Counted from the first letter of the stretch, positions 29,488-39,107 are shown. The stretch is DNA of 64,000 nucleotides from PALSA-555 sp963731625 (GCA_963731625.1 CAVSWH010000004.1:1-64000), one strand, 5' to 3'. The notes: a model not told the origin generated them from the sequence alone. A program made the numbers and translations.

Positions 29488-32229
29488 ATGAGCGGGTCGG
29501 TACGCTCGCCGGTCGTGGCCGACTACCCGCACCGCTGGGAGTCCGACGTCGTGCTCACCGATGGCGGCACGGTCCACGTGCGGCCGGTGCGTCCGGACGA
29601 CGCCGACGCGCTGCTCGGCCTCTATCAGCGGCTGTCCCAGGAGTCCTTGTACCTCCGGTACTTCTCACCAGTCCCCGCTCCAACCGCACGTCAGATCGAC
29701 GCGCTCGCGGAGATCGACTACACGCACAAGTTCGCGCTCGTCGCCGAGCTCGGCGACGACCTGGTTGCGATCGCCCGCTTCGACGGGCTTGCTGGCGGCG
29801 AGGAGGCCGAGGTCGCGTTCACCGTCCAGGACGACCAGCAGGGACGCGGCCTCGGCACGATCCTGCTCGAGCACTTGGCCGGTGTGGCGCGAGAGCTTGG
29901 CGTGCGAACCTTCGTCGCGTCGACATTGGCGAGCAACGCGCGGATGCGTCGGGTCTTTGCCGACGCCGGGTTCCAAGTCAAGCGTCGCTTCGAGGCCGGC
30001 GTGCTCGAGCTCTCGTTCCCGATCGAGGTGACGCGCGCCGCCGAGGAGGCGCAGTGGTCGCGCGAGCACCTCGCCGAGGCGCACTCGGTCGCCCGGCTGC
30101 TGGCCCCCTCGTCCGTCGCGGTCGTCGGCGCCAGTCGCCACGCCGGCACCATCGGCCACGCTCTCGTGCGAAACCTGCTGGCAGGCGACTTCGCTGGGCC
30201 CGTGTACCCGATCAACCCGCAGGCGACTGCCGTCGCGGGTGTCCGCGCATACCCGAGCGTGAGCGCCGTCCCGGACCCCGTCGAGCTTGCCGTCATCGCC
30301 GTTCCCCCCGGCGAGGTCCTCGAGGTCACCGCCGACTGCGCGCGCAAAGGGGTCGCCGGGCTGGTCGTCATCACCGCGGGGTTCGCTGAGCTCGGCTCGT
30401 CCGGCGCTGGCACGGAGCGTGAGCTCGTCCACCTGGCGCGTCGCAACGGCATGCGCCTCATCGGGCCGAACTGCATGGGGATTGTGAACACGCATCCGGC
30501 GGTGCGCCTGCGCGCCACGTTCGCGCCGTTCGCTCCCGTGCCGGGCCGCATCGCCTTCGCCTCCCAGTCCGGGGGACTGGGCATTGAGCTCCTCGACCGG
30601 GCGAGCACCGCCGGTCTCGGCATCTCGACGTTCGTGTCGATGGGCAACAAGGCGGATATGAGTAGCAACGACCTGATCCAGTACTGGGACGAAGACCCGG
30701 AAACCGACGTGATCCTGCTCTATCTCGAGTCGTTCGGGAACCCGCAGAAGTTCGCCCGGCTGGCACGTCGCGTGAGTCGACGCAAGCCGATTGTGGCGGT
30801 GAAGGCCGGCCGGACCACAGCCGGGGAACGGGCGACGTCGTCGCACACCGCGGCGCTCGCCGCGCCCGACGTCGCGGTCGACGCGCTGTTCCGGCAGGCC
30901 GGCGTCATCCGCGTGGACACCGTCGACGAGCTCTTCGACGTCGGGACGCTGCTGCGCTACCAGCCGCTGCCTGCGGGGCGGCGGGTCGGGATCATCACCA
31001 ACGGCGGTGGTCCCGGAATCCTCGCGGCTGACGCGTGCGGCGGCGCCGGGCTCGAGGTGCCCGAGCTGTCGGTTGCGACGCAGCGGACACTGCGCTCGTT
31101 CCTGTCTTCCGACGCTGCAGTCCGCAACCCGGTCGACGTGGTCGCGTCGGGAACCGCGGCCCAGTACGAGCACGCGCTGCGGGTGCTGCTCGACGACCGT
31201 GACGTCGACGCCCTCCTCGTAGTGTTCGTCCCGCCGCTCGTAACCGACGCCGACGAAGTCGCCGCGGCCGTAGGTCGCGCGTGCGCGAGGGACACCGAGA
31301 AGCCTGTCCTCGCCTCGTTCCTCGGACGGCGCGGCACGCTCGAGCTGTTGCCTGGTTCCCTGAGTGAGGCGCGCGTCCCGAGCTTCACGTCACCCGAAGC
31401 GGCGGTGGCTGCGCTCGCGTACGCCGCCCGCTTCGGCGAGTGGCGCCGACGCCCGGAGGGTCAGGTCCCGGCGTTGGACGACCTCGATCTCGACGGCGCT
31501 CGCCACCGGGTTGCGGCGTGCCTCGCCGCGCAGCCGGCCGGCACGTGGCTCGACGCGGGCAGTGGCGAGGCGCTGCTGGCCAGCGTCGGCGTGCCGGCTG
31601 CGCCGTCCCGCTACGCGGCCGACGCGGAGGCGGCGGCCCGCGCCGCGGAGGAACTCGCGGTGCCCGTCGCCCTGAAGGCCGCGTCGCCGAGCCTGGTACA
31701 CAAGTCCGACCGCGGCGGCGTGGCCTTACACCTCGAGGGAGCCCACGATGCCCGGGTCGCGTTCGCAGCCATGCACGAGGCTCTCGGCGACGAAATGGGG
31801 GGCGCGGTCTTGCAGCCGATGATGCCCGTAGGTGTCGAGACCATCGTCGGGATCACCCGTGATGCGCTCTTCGGCTCGCTCGTCCTGTTCGGGATGGGAG
31901 GCTTCCAGGCGGAGCTGCTGCGCGACACGGCCCTGCGGATCCTGCCGCTGACCGACCTTGACGCCCGCGAGCTCGTCCGTTCGCTGCGCACGTCACCGCT
32001 GCTCTTCGGATACCGCGGCGCCGCGCCGGTAGACGTGGACGCGCTGGAGTCGGTGCTCCTGCGTGTCGCCCAGCTTGCTGCGGCGGTGCCCGAGATCGCC
32101 GAGCTCGATGCCAATCCGGTCATCGTGTCCGCCGATGGCGCCGTGGCTGTCGACGTCAAGGTCCGCCTGGCGCCGATTCCCGCAGCGCTTCCCGAGGTGC
32201 GCCGGCTCCGCGATCCCGGTCGAGCCTGA
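29488..32229 (+). CDS. GNAT acetyltransferase fused to ADP-forming acetate-CoA ligase
   Basis: 913 residues. Residues 25-175 are a GNAT acetyltransferase with the acetyl-CoA loop QGRGLG (118-123). Residues about 205-300 are a CoA-binding Rossmann domain (SSVAVVGASRHAGTIGHALV). Residues about 310-660 are the flavodoxin-like ligase domains, with the phosphohistidine H453 in SSHTAAL. Residues about 690-900 are an ATP-grasp domain (ALKAASPSLVHKSDRGGVAL). Such fusions are protein lysine acetyltransferases (Pat type) with an ADP-forming acyl-CoA ligase body, and may link acyl-CoA level to acetylation. If the ligase is active it would make ATP from acetyl-CoA. ATG 29488. Confidence 0.92.
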   Translation: MSGSVRSPVVADYPHRWESDVVLTDGGTVHVRPVRPDDADALLGLYQRLSQESLYLRYFSPVPAPTARQIDALAEIDYTHKFALVAELGDDLVAIARFDGLAGGEEAEVAFTVQDDQQGRGLGTILLEHLAGVARELGVRTFVASTLASNARMRRVFADAGFQVKRRFEAGVLELSFPIEVTRAAEEAQWSREHLAEAHSVARLLAPSSVAVVGASRHAGTIGHALVRNLLAGDFAGPVYPINPQATAVAGVRAYPSVSAVPDPVELAVIAVPPGEVLEVTADCARKGVAGLVVITAGFAELGSSGAGTERELVHLARRNGMRLIGPNCMGIVNTHPAVRLRATFAPFAPVPGRIAFASQSGGLGIELLDRASTAGLGISTFVSMGNKADMSSNDLIQYWDEDPETDVILLYLESFGNPQKFARLARRVSRRKPIVAVKAGRTTAGERATSSHTAALAAPDVAVDALFRQAGVIRVDTVDELFDVGTLLRYQPLPAGRRVGIITNGGGPGILAADACGGAGLEVPELSVATQRTLRSFLSSDAAVRNPVDVVASGTAAQYEHALRVLLDDRDVDALLVVFVPPLVTDADEVAAAVGRACARDTEKPVLASFLGRRGTLELLPGSLSEARVPSFTSPEAAVAALAYAARFGEWRRRPEGQVPALDDLDLDGARHRVAACLAAQPAGTWLDAGSGEALLASVGVPAAPSRYAADAEAAARAAEELAVPVALKAASPSLVHKSDRGGVALHLEGAHDARVAFAAMHEALGDEMGGAVLQPMMPVGVETIVGITRDALFGSLVLFGMGGFQAELLRDTALRILPLTDLDARELVRSLRTSPLLFGYRGAAPVDVDALESVLLRVAQLAAAVPEIAELDANPVIVSADGAVAVDVKVRLAPIPAALPEVRRLRDPGRA

Positions 32230-32580
32230 GGCGCCGACCCGTACCGCGCCGTGCGGCGGCCTGGGCGGCAAACCAATCCAGGGCGTCGGAGTGGCCGGGA
32301 CCTTCGACCCACCCGGCCCCGCGCCTGCTGGCGCGTTTGGCCCGCGTGGGGCGACCGCGTCGCTTGAGCGCTACCTGCAGACGGTGGCGGCTCGGCTGGA
32401 AGCTGAATTCCAGGAGTACCTGTCGCGCGTCGCGACACGACGGCTCCCTGGGCTCGCGTTCCAGCGCTCGCCCGAGCACCCTGACGGCCCGGTCGGCGGC
32501 TGCTCAGTTTCGGGACGTCTGGCCCTATTGCGGGCCGTCCATAACCTTCACGGTTGAGTCGCAGACCAGGAGGTCATCGC
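32230..32580. other. intergenic region with candidate operator
   Basis: No supported gene. Apart from the GGGACGTCTGGCCC element at 32512 nothing is recognised. Confidence 0.5.
32512..32525. promoter_or_regulatory. candidate DosR/OsdR-like operator
   Basis: GGGACGTCTGGCCC fits the GGGnC...GnCCC class and sits 56-69 bases upstream of the alcohol dehydrogenase ATG, a position typical for an activator site. Confidence 0.45.
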
Positions 32581-33627
32581 ATGCAGGCGCTCGTCTACCA
32601 GGGGCCCGGCCGGAAGGAATGGGAGGACAAGGCCGAGCCGGTGCTCGTCGACGACACCGACGCGATCGTGCGCGTCGACGCGGTGACGATCTGCGGCACC
32701 GATCTGCACATCCTCAAGGGCGACGTCCCGGAGGTGACCCCCGGGCGCACCCTCGGCCACGAGGCTGTCGGGACGGTCGAGGCCGTCGGCGCCGGCGTGA
32801 AGCACCTCCACGCCGGGGACCGTGTGCTCGTCTCGTGCATCACGGCGTGCGGCGCGTGCCGGTTCTGCCGCGAGGGGCACTACGGCCAGTGCCTCGGCGG
32901 GGGGGGCTGGATTCTTGGTCACCTGATCGACGGCACGCAGGCGGAGTACGTGCGGGTGCCGTTTGCCGACACCTCGACGTACCCGGTCCCGGCTGGCGTG
33001 CCCGACGAGCAGGTCCTGATGCTTGCCGACATCCTGCCGACGGGGTATGAGGTCGGGGTCCTGAACGGCCGCGTGCAGCCGGGCGACGTCGTCGCGGTGG
33101 TGGGCGCGGGCCCGATCGGCCTTTCCGTGATCATGGGCTCCCGGCTCTTCAGCCCCAGTCACATTGTGGCGATCGACCTCGCCGATCCTCGCCTCGAGGC
33201 AGCCAAGTCGGTCGGTGCCGACGTGACGGTGAACAGCGCGCGCGAGGATGCCTCGGAGGCGGTCGGCGCGCTGACGGGCGGGTTAGGCGCGGACGTGACC
33301 GTCGAGGCGGTGGGCGTGCCCGCCACATTCGAGCTCGCGGCACGGCTTGTTCGTCCAGGTGGACACGTCGCGAACGTGGGGGTCCACGGCGAGCCCGCGA
33401 AGCTCCACCTCGAGCAGCTCTGGATCCGCAACATCACGATCACGACCGGTCTGGTCGACACGTACTCGACGCCGACGCTCCTTCGTCTGATCAGCGGTCA
33501 CGAGCTCGACGCTGGTCGGTTCGTGACGCACCGGTTCAGCCTCGACCAGTTTGAAGAGGCCTACGACGTCTTCGCGCGGCCCAGCGACACCGGTGCGCTG
33601 AAGGTGGTCCTGACCCGAGAGGGGTAG
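32581..33627 (+). CDS. zinc-dependent alcohol dehydrogenase (MDR family)
   Basis: 348 residues. Catalytic zinc ligands C38 (TICGTDLH), H60 and E61 (LGHEAVG). Structural zinc cysteines at 90, 93, 96 and 104 (TACGACRFCREGHYGQC). NAD(P) Rossmann loop VVGAGPIGLS near 172-181. These are hallmarks of medium-chain alcohol dehydrogenases that interconvert alcohols and aldehydes. AGGAGG lies eight bases upstream of ATG 32581. Downstream of the acetate-CoA ligase; an NAD+-regenerating role under low oxygen is inferred. Confidence 0.93.
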   Translation: MQALVYQGPGRKEWEDKAEPVLVDDTDAIVRVDAVTICGTDLHILKGDVPEVTPGRTLGHEAVGTVEAVGAGVKHLHAGDRVLVSCITACGACRFCREGHYGQCLGGGGWILGHLIDGTQAEYVRVPFADTSTYPVPAGVPDEQVLMLADILPTGYEVGVLNGRVQPGDVVAVVGAGPIGLSVIMGSRLFSPSHIVAIDLADPRLEAAKSVGADVTVNSAREDASEAVGALTGGLGADVTVEAVGVPATFELAARLVRPGGHVANVGVHGEPAKLHLEQLWIRNITITTGLVDTYSTPTLLRLISGHELDAGRFVTHRFSLDQFEEAYDVFARPSDTGALKVVLTREG

Positions 33628-33875
33628 TTGGTCCCGACCCGTTCAACCCGCGCGTTTGTGACCTCGTGCCGGCGACCACGGGTTGTCGTCCATGAATCTA
33701 GTGCTGCGATCTGGCGTACTGTACGGGCCCGGCGCCTCCGCGCATCACAGATGATGAGCAGGCTGGTACGCGAGGTCAAACCCCGTTGGCCGTGTAGTTG
33801 TGGGCGGACATCGATCCCTTCGGAGCATCCTCCGCTTCGCTCTACCGCCGAGGGTCTCGCGAGGAGAGGGGAACC

Positions 33876-33908
33876 GTGAGCCGAGCCGCCCTCGACGTCG
33901 AAAGTTGA
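33876..33908 (+). CDS. possible 10-residue leader peptide before the deacetylase
   Basis: GTG 33876 with a very strong Shine-Dalgarno (GAGGAGAGGGG) opens a 10-codon frame (M-S-R-A-A-L-D-V-E-S) that stops at 33908, just before the deacetylase start at 33917. The deacetylase start itself lacks a good Shine-Dalgarno, so translation may be coupled. Alternatively it is a frame-shifted true start. Confidence 0.35.
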   Translation: MSRAALDVES

Positions 33909-33916
33909 CCACCGTG

Positions 33917-34933
33917 ATGGTTGTGACGGGGGTGCGAAATCGGGACCGTCATGAGACCGGCGGTTGGCATCCCGAGCAGCCAGCGCGACTCGACGCGGTG
34001 GACGCAGGAGTCCGTGACGTGTTTGTGGGTGAGCCGGACCGCGTTGTGAGGATTGAGCCGCGCGAGGCGACGACCGCGGAGCTGAGCCGGGTGCACGACC
34101 CGTCGTACCTTCGGGACCTCGACGACCTCTGTGCCTCGGGTGGTGGCGCTCTGGATCCCGACACCGTTGTGTCGCCCGGCTCGTGCGCGACGGCCCGCCT
34201 GGCGGCCGGTGCCGGCCTCGCGGCTATCGCCGCACTCGATGGGCGCCAAGGGGACGTTGCCTTCGTCTCGGTCCGGCCGCCGGGTCATCACGCGCTCTCC
34301 GAACGCGGGATGGGGTTCTGTCTGCTCAACAACATCGCCGTGACCGCCGCCGCGCTGACGCAGCGAGGTGAACGGGTGCTGATCGTCGATTGGGATGTGC
34401 ACCACGGCAACGGAACCCAGGCGATCTTCTGGGACGACCCGAGTGTGCTGTACGTCTCGACGCATCAGTACCCCTTGTTCCCCGGCACCGGTGCCGCGTC
34501 GGAGGTCGGCGGAGCGGGGGCCCGCGGACTGACCATCAACGTCCCACTGCCAGAGGGGGCGTGCGGCGACGCGCTCTTGCTCGCGCTGGACGAGATCGTC
34601 GCCGAGGCCGCCGACGCCTTCGCTCCTACCTGGGTACTGGTGTCGGCTGGGTTCGACGCGCATCGGGACGATCCGCTTGCCGGACTGTCGCTCTCCGCGG
34701 GCGACTTCGCGCTGCTCGCGCGGCGGGTGGCTGCCTTCACGGGAGTTCCGAGCCGGCTCGTGCTGTTTCTCGAGGGGGGATACGACCTCGCCGCGCTGCG
34801 GCGATCCGTCGCAGCAACACTCGGCGCGCTCGCGGATCGAGACGTCGCCACCGAGCGACCGACGAGCGGCAGCACCGGGATCACTGCGGTGAAGGCCGTG
34901 AAGGAGATCCGCCGTCAGGAGCTCTCGATATGA
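33917..34933 (+). CDS. histone deacetylase family / acetylpolyamine amidohydrolase-like enzyme
   Basis: 338 residues of the class II HDAC-like deacetylase family. Catalytic H124-H125 (RPPGHHAL), zinc ligands D160 and H162 (VDWDVHHGNGTQ) and D247 (SAGFDAHRDDPLAG), plus the Gly-rich region GGYDLAAL. Expected to remove acetyl groups from lysines or polyamines. The start could be TTG 33905, GTG 33914 or ATG 33917. Its stop overlaps the ATG of the next USP gene (ATGA), so the two proteins are made together. An acetyltransferase lies 2 kb upstream. Confidence 0.9.
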   Translation: MVVTGVRNRDRHETGGWHPEQPARLDAVDAGVRDVFVGEPDRVVRIEPREATTAELSRVHDPSYLRDLDDLCASGGGALDPDTVVSPGSCATARLAAGAGLAAIAALDGRQGDVAFVSVRPPGHHALSERGMGFCLLNNIAVTAAALTQRGERVLIVDWDVHHGNGTQAIFWDDPSVLYVSTHQYPLFPGTGAASEVGGAGARGLTINVPLPEGACGDALLLALDEIVAEAADAFAPTWVLVSAGFDAHRDDPLAGLSLSAGDFALLARRVAAFTGVPSRLVLFLEGGYDLAALRRSVAATLGALADRDVATERPTSGSTGITAVKAVKEIRRQELSI

Positions 34934-35370
34934 CGGCTGCTGCCGGCCCGCGCCGGATCGTGGTCGGGCTCGATGGGTCGGAGAACGCGCACCGGGCGCT
35001 GACGTGGGCCATTGGCCTTGCGCGCTCCTGTCGAGCGGACCTTGTCGCCGTCCACGCCCTTGGGCTGCTCGACCGGCTTGAGAACGGTGTACAAGTGCCG
35101 GCCGCCACGCATCGAGGAGAGATCGCTGAGCGCTTCGAGACAGTGTGGTGCGCGCCCCTTGCCGGTGCTGGCATCACCAACCAGCTGATCGTCCGTGACG
35201 GGACGCCCGTCGACGTGTTGCTGATAGTCGCTGATGAGGAACAGGCCGACCTGATCGTGGTCGGCTCGCGCGGCCTCGGGAATCGCCCGGAGCAGATGCT
35301 GGGCAGCACGAGTCACCAACTGGCGGCACGCGCGAGCACACCCGTTGTGATCGTGCCGCCCGGCTCGTGA
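34930..35370 (+). CDS. universal stress protein (UspA family)
   Basis: 146 residues. RRIVVGLDGSENAHRALTWA at the start and an intact ATP-binding loop G-x2-G-x9-G-S (VGSRGLGNRPEQMLGSTSHQ), then PVVIVPPGS. ATG 34930 overlaps the deacetylase stop by four bases, so it is translationally coupled to it. Usp proteins are known acetylation targets in mycobacteria, which makes the pairing notable. Confidence 0.93.
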   Translation: MTAAAGPRRIVVGLDGSENAHRALTWAIGLARSCRADLVAVHALGLLDRLENGVQVPAATHRGEIAERFETVWCAPLAGAGITNQLIVRDGTPVDVLLIVADEEQADLIVVGSRGLGNRPEQMLGSTSHQLAARASTPVVIVPPGS

Positions 35371-35444
35371 CTGAGTCGGTTCATCGGTGGCGAGGCCATA
35401 CTGCCTCCTTAAGGTCGAGTGCGACCATCCCGCGTCGATCGCCA

Positions 35445-35463
35445 TTAGGGGCCCATGGGACAC
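35445..35463. promoter_or_regulatory. weak candidate DosR/OsdR-like operator
   Basis: TTAGGGGCCCATGGGACAC, an imperfect palindrome 200 bases upstream of the hemerythrin gene and just after the USP gene. Weaker fit than the others. Confidence 0.25.
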
Positions 35464-35662
35464 GTCACGAAGGCGACACTCGGGCACGACCGTCGGACGC
35501 GGCGGGGTGCCCCGTAGCTTGCTCTGGTGCTGGCGCTACATTCCGCCCACTATGAGAGCCACCGCGGTTGCGACCGGGACCTTCGCCTCTAGTCCCGGGG
35601 TCAGGAGCTGCCGCATACTCCCGCGGGACCGATGAGACCCGATCACGACGCGGGAGACGCTC

Positions 35663-36199
35663 ATGGATGAGACAGACAAGCGAGCCAGCGGGCGCTGGCG
35701 CCTCGAGCACGCCGGGCTGCGCCGGGAGGCCGCCCAGCTCGCCAGGCTGGCGTCCGGGCTCTCGGCCTGGTCTGTACCAGCGACCCCCAATTCGTTGCGG
35801 CGGGCCCGAGACTTCCTACACGATCACCTGCTTGGACATCTTGGGGCCGAGGAGACGGTCGTCTATCCCGCCATGGACGAACTCTTGGGTGTCGAGCAGT
35901 TCACGGTCAGCATGCGGGTCGACCACGAAGCCATCCGTCAGCGAGCCGATGCGCTGACCGCTGTCATCGACGACGTGGGTCAGGGTCCTCCTAGCACCGC
36001 ACAGGCCGAGGCCCTGCGCGAGCACCTCTACGGGCTGTGGGCGATCGTCGACCTGCATCTCGACAAGGAAGAGCAGATCCTCTTCGACCTCCTCGACGCG
36101 CGGTTCACCCCGGCCGATGTCGAAGCCCTGCACCAGCAGACCGCGCTCCACGTCGTTCCCCCAGACCAACGACCGCTGACCCACACCCGGCAGCGCTAG
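35663..36199 (+). CDS. hemerythrin HHE domain protein
   Basis: 178 residues forming a four-helix hemerythrin-like domain. Candidate di-iron ligands are in RLEHAGLRR, DFLHDHLLGHLGAEE, RVDHEAIRQR and IVDLHLDKEEQ. The last helix (LREHLYGLWAIVDLHLDKEE) resembles the hemerythrin end of the P-type ATPase at 13239 (LYGLYAILRLHFAQEDE). May bind oxygen or store or sense iron. ATG 35663; stand-alone gene downstream of the deacetylase/USP pair. Confidence 0.88.
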   Translation: MDETDKRASGRWRLEHAGLRREAAQLARLASGLSAWSVPATPNSLRRARDFLHDHLLGHLGAEETVVYPAMDELLGVEQFTVSMRVDHEAIRQRADALTAVIDDVGQGPPSTAQAEALREHLYGLWAIVDLHLDKEEQILFDLLDARFTPADVEALHQQTALHVVPPDQRPLTHTRQR

Positions 36200-36520
36200 C
36201 CGGCCGTTACCGTGTGGCGTGAAGGGCGTCAGTCGGAGAGCGACTGAACGAGGGATACTCAGCGCCGATCGGCCTTGTGTTCCTCACCGCCAAGTTCAGT
36301 GCGTGACCGCTCGAGCCCCTGACCACGCCTATCCGTGCATGCTTTAAGCCCTCGCGAGATACCCGACGTCTTCCCCGACGTTCGACTGTCCTGTAGTCCC
36401 TCCCGACCGAGCATGAGCTGACGAGCACGAGGGGCCACCCAAGCGCAGGGCGCGGTGGTTGAACGCTGCGCGGGGCTGCGCGGTGTCCCGGCGGCCTGCG
36501 CTGGAATCCGGAGGTGGGTG
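36200..36520. other. intergenic region between converging genes
   Basis: No gene or obvious signal recognised between the hemerythrin gene and the 3' end of the GH65 gene. Confidence 0.5.
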
Positions 36521-38986
36521 CTATGCGCGACGGTGGCTGTCGTGGCGCGGGCGCAGACGACGGCGGCGCCGCCCGGCTGGCCGATCCGCGGTGGTGTCGT
36601 TGTCGAGCTCGATGCGGACGGCGTGACCCGGCCCCACCATGACGGCCTGGTCGCGGACGACGAGGTTCACGGGACGCCCCTCACCCGGGTCAGCGCGGAC
36701 CTCGACGAGGTCGTCGCTTATCGAGAGATGCAGCACGTGCTCGCGATACCGGATCGAGCACGAGATCGACTTGAGCTGGCGGGGGATGCTGGGGTCGAGA
36801 CGCAGCTCGTCACCGCGCGTCTCGAGCCCGGTGAACCCGCGCTGGAGCAGGTCGATGGCACCGCCCATCGCCCCCAGGTGGATCCCCTCGCCGGTCGTTC
36901 CGCCAGCGCCGTGGAGGTCGGACACCAAGGCCTCGACGAACGATTCCCACGCCCGATCCGGGTCGCGCCGAGTGTGGACCGACGCCTCGACGATTTGGGC
37001 AAGCGTCGAGCCGTTCGAGGTCCGCGGCTCGTAATAGGCGATGCAGCGGTCGATCAAGTCCTCATCGGCGTCGTAGCCGAGCCGCTCCAGGAGCTCAAGC
37101 ACCTCGGTGTCTGAGAGCAGGTAGAAGAGCATCGTCACGTCGGCCTGCTTGCTCAGCTTGTAGCGATTCGTGGTATCGCCTTCGGCCTCCAGGATTTGGT
37201 CGAGGCGCGTGATGTCGCCGTATCGGCTGCGATAGGCGTCCCAGTCGAGCTCCTCGAGCTGCTCGTATCCTTCGAACTGGCTCATCACCCCGTCGTGAAA
37301 GCAGATCCGCATCTTGCGGCTGACGTCGTCCCAGCGTGCGAGCTCCCGCGGCGTCAAGCCGAGACGCTCCTTGAGCTCGATGACGATCGGCGCCGGCAGG
37401 ATCTCGAGGGTGTGAAAGGCGCGCCGGAGACACCAGACGGCCATCAAGTTCGTGTACGCGTTGTTGTCCAGACCCGGATCGTCCCGGCCCGGGTAGCCGT
37501 CGTGGTATTCGTCCGGACCCATCACGCCGAGGATCTCGTACCGGTCACGGGCGTGGGAGTAGGTCGCGAGGCTGCCCCAGAAACGCGCGACCTCCAGGAT
37601 GAGCTCGGCGCCGTAGTAGCGGAGGAACTCGGTGTCACCGGTGGACTGGTAGTAGTGCCAGACGTTGAAGACGATGGCCGCGTTGATGTGATGCTGTAAG
37701 GAGGAGGCATCACGCAGCCAACGCCCCGAGACGGGGTTGAGGTGCGCCGTCTGGGTCTCCTCCCGCCCGCTGCTCGCGCTCTGCCATGGGAACATCGCGC
37801 CGCGGTAGCCGCCCTCAGCCGCCGCGATTCTGGCCGCGTTGAGACGGCGGAACCGATACAGGAGGAGTGCCCGCGCGATCTGGGGGAACCGGACGCCGAG
37901 GAAGGGAAGGGCGAAGAGCTCGTCCCAGAAGACGTGGCCCCGGTAGGCCTCGCCGTGCAGGCCCCGCGCCGGCACGCCGACGTCGAGCCCGGTGGTGTTG
38001 TTCGACACGGTCTGCAGCAGATGGAACACGTTCAGGTAGATCGCTTGCCCGATCCGGCCGTCGGTCCCGAGCTCGAACCGGGCACGCTCCCACAGGTGCC
38101 GCCAGCTCATGAGATGACGCTCCAGCAGCTCCTCGAACCCCGTGCCCTCTCCGAGCTGACGCCTCGCTTCCTCGCACGGCTCACTGATTGCCGCGTCCCG
38201 TGAGAGGTACAGCGCGACGATCTTCTCGGCGATCACCTCGTCGCCTTCATCCACGTCGACGGTGAGCCGGAGACCGACGTAGCCGTCGCGGTCGACGCGC
38301 TCGGGCTCCGCCTCGAGCGGGGATCCTCCCCGGGACAGGCGGGTGCGGGCGGCTTCAGCGATGCGGATGTGCGATTGCGACGTCATCGCCTCGAGCCAGA
38401 CCGTGTCTGGCCCGTCAAACCCGGAGTCCACGACGACGAGGTGCTGTCCGTCGAGCGGCTGGTAGCGCTCCACGCCACGGTTCTGGACCGTCCCGTCGAT
38501 CGCGCTCTCGACCTGCAAGCGGCCCGACCAGTTCTCAGCCACGAAGGTGGTCTCGAGGCCGGCGTGATGCGCGTCGCGCATGCTAACGAAGCGCCGTTGG
38601 GTCACAGCCACGACGCGGCCGCGATCGTCACAAAGCCGCGCCTTCCGGATCAGGACGCCGCGCTCCAAGTTGAGTTCGACGTGCTGTGACAGGATCTCGC
38701 CGGGTGCGCTTCCCAGCCACGCACCGTCGTCGATCCGACAACGCAGACACAGCCAGTTCGGCAGGTTGACCAAGCTCTCGTTCTCGACGTGGCGGCCCGC
38801 GACCTCCGTGCCGAGCCGGTTGTAGACGCCGGCGGCATAGGTCCCGGGGTAGCGCGTCCCGTCAGCGAGCGCCTCCGGTTGGGCGCCGCGCGTCGCGAAG
38901 TAGCCGTTGCCCAGCGTGCAGAGGGTCTCCCGTCGCAACTCGTCACCGGGGTCGTAGTCGTCGTACGTCAGTACCCAGTCGCTCAT
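36521..38986 (-). CDS. GH65 family disaccharide phosphorylase (maltose/trehalose/kojibiose type)
   Basis: 821 residues. N-terminal beta-sandwich (to about 270) and (alpha/alpha)6 barrel: TLGNGYFATRG, VFWDELFALPFLG, GAMFPWQSASSGREETQ, and general acid E493 in MGPDEYHDGY followed by NNAYTNLMAVWCL. The phosphate-binding region is GTTGEGIHLGAMGG, with the barrel-end KQADVTMLFYLL. The family splits alpha-glucosyl disaccharides with phosphate to beta-glucose 1-phosphate; exact substrate is not decidable. The usual neighbour, beta-phosphoglucomutase, is absent. A 25-residue Arg-rich tail (GRRRRRLRPRHDSHRRA) is odd. ATG 38986. Confidence 0.9.
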   Translation of the reverse strand: MSDWVLTYDDYDPGDELRRETLCTLGNGYFATRGAQPEALADGTRYPGTYAAGVYNRLGTEVAGRHVENESLVNLPNWLCLRCRIDDGAWLGSAPGEILSQHVELNLERGVLIRKARLCDDRGRVVAVTQRRFVSMRDAHHAGLETTFVAENWSGRLQVESAIDGTVQNRGVERYQPLDGQHLVVVDSGFDGPDTVWLEAMTSQSHIRIAEAARTRLSRGGSPLEAEPERVDRDGYVGLRLTVDVDEGDEVIAEKIVALYLSRDAAISEPCEEARRQLGEGTGFEELLERHLMSWRHLWERARFELGTDGRIGQAIYLNVFHLLQTVSNNTTGLDVGVPARGLHGEAYRGHVFWDELFALPFLGVRFPQIARALLLYRFRRLNAARIAAAEGGYRGAMFPWQSASSGREETQTAHLNPVSGRWLRDASSLQHHINAAIVFNVWHYYQSTGDTEFLRYYGAELILEVARFWGSLATYSHARDRYEILGVMGPDEYHDGYPGRDDPGLDNNAYTNLMAVWCLRRAFHTLEILPAPIVIELKERLGLTPRELARWDDVSRKMRICFHDGVMSQFEGYEQLEELDWDAYRSRYGDITRLDQILEAEGDTTNRYKLSKQADVTMLFYLLSDTEVLELLERLGYDADEDLIDRCIAYYEPRTSNGSTLAQIVEASVHTRRDPDRAWESFVEALVSDLHGAGGTTGEGIHLGAMGGAIDLLQRGFTGLETRGDELRLDPSIPRQLKSISCSIRYREHVLHLSISDDLVEVRADPGEGRPVNLVVRDQAVMVGPGHAVRIELDNDTTADRPAGRRRRRLRPRHDSHRRA

Positions 38987-39107
38987 GCGAGCCAGCACAC
39001 CTCGTCATCGTCCCCGGCGCTCGTGAACTGTCGCCGCGCGGCACACCCGACCACATCGTGGCATGTCCGCGCTCGCCGACACTCGACCCACCGGACTGCG
39101 GGCGAGT

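Noticed and set aside
29665..31173. 502-codon minus-strand open frame
   Set aside because: Antisense shadow of the acetate-CoA ligase fusion in GC-rich DNA; residue composition is shadow-like.
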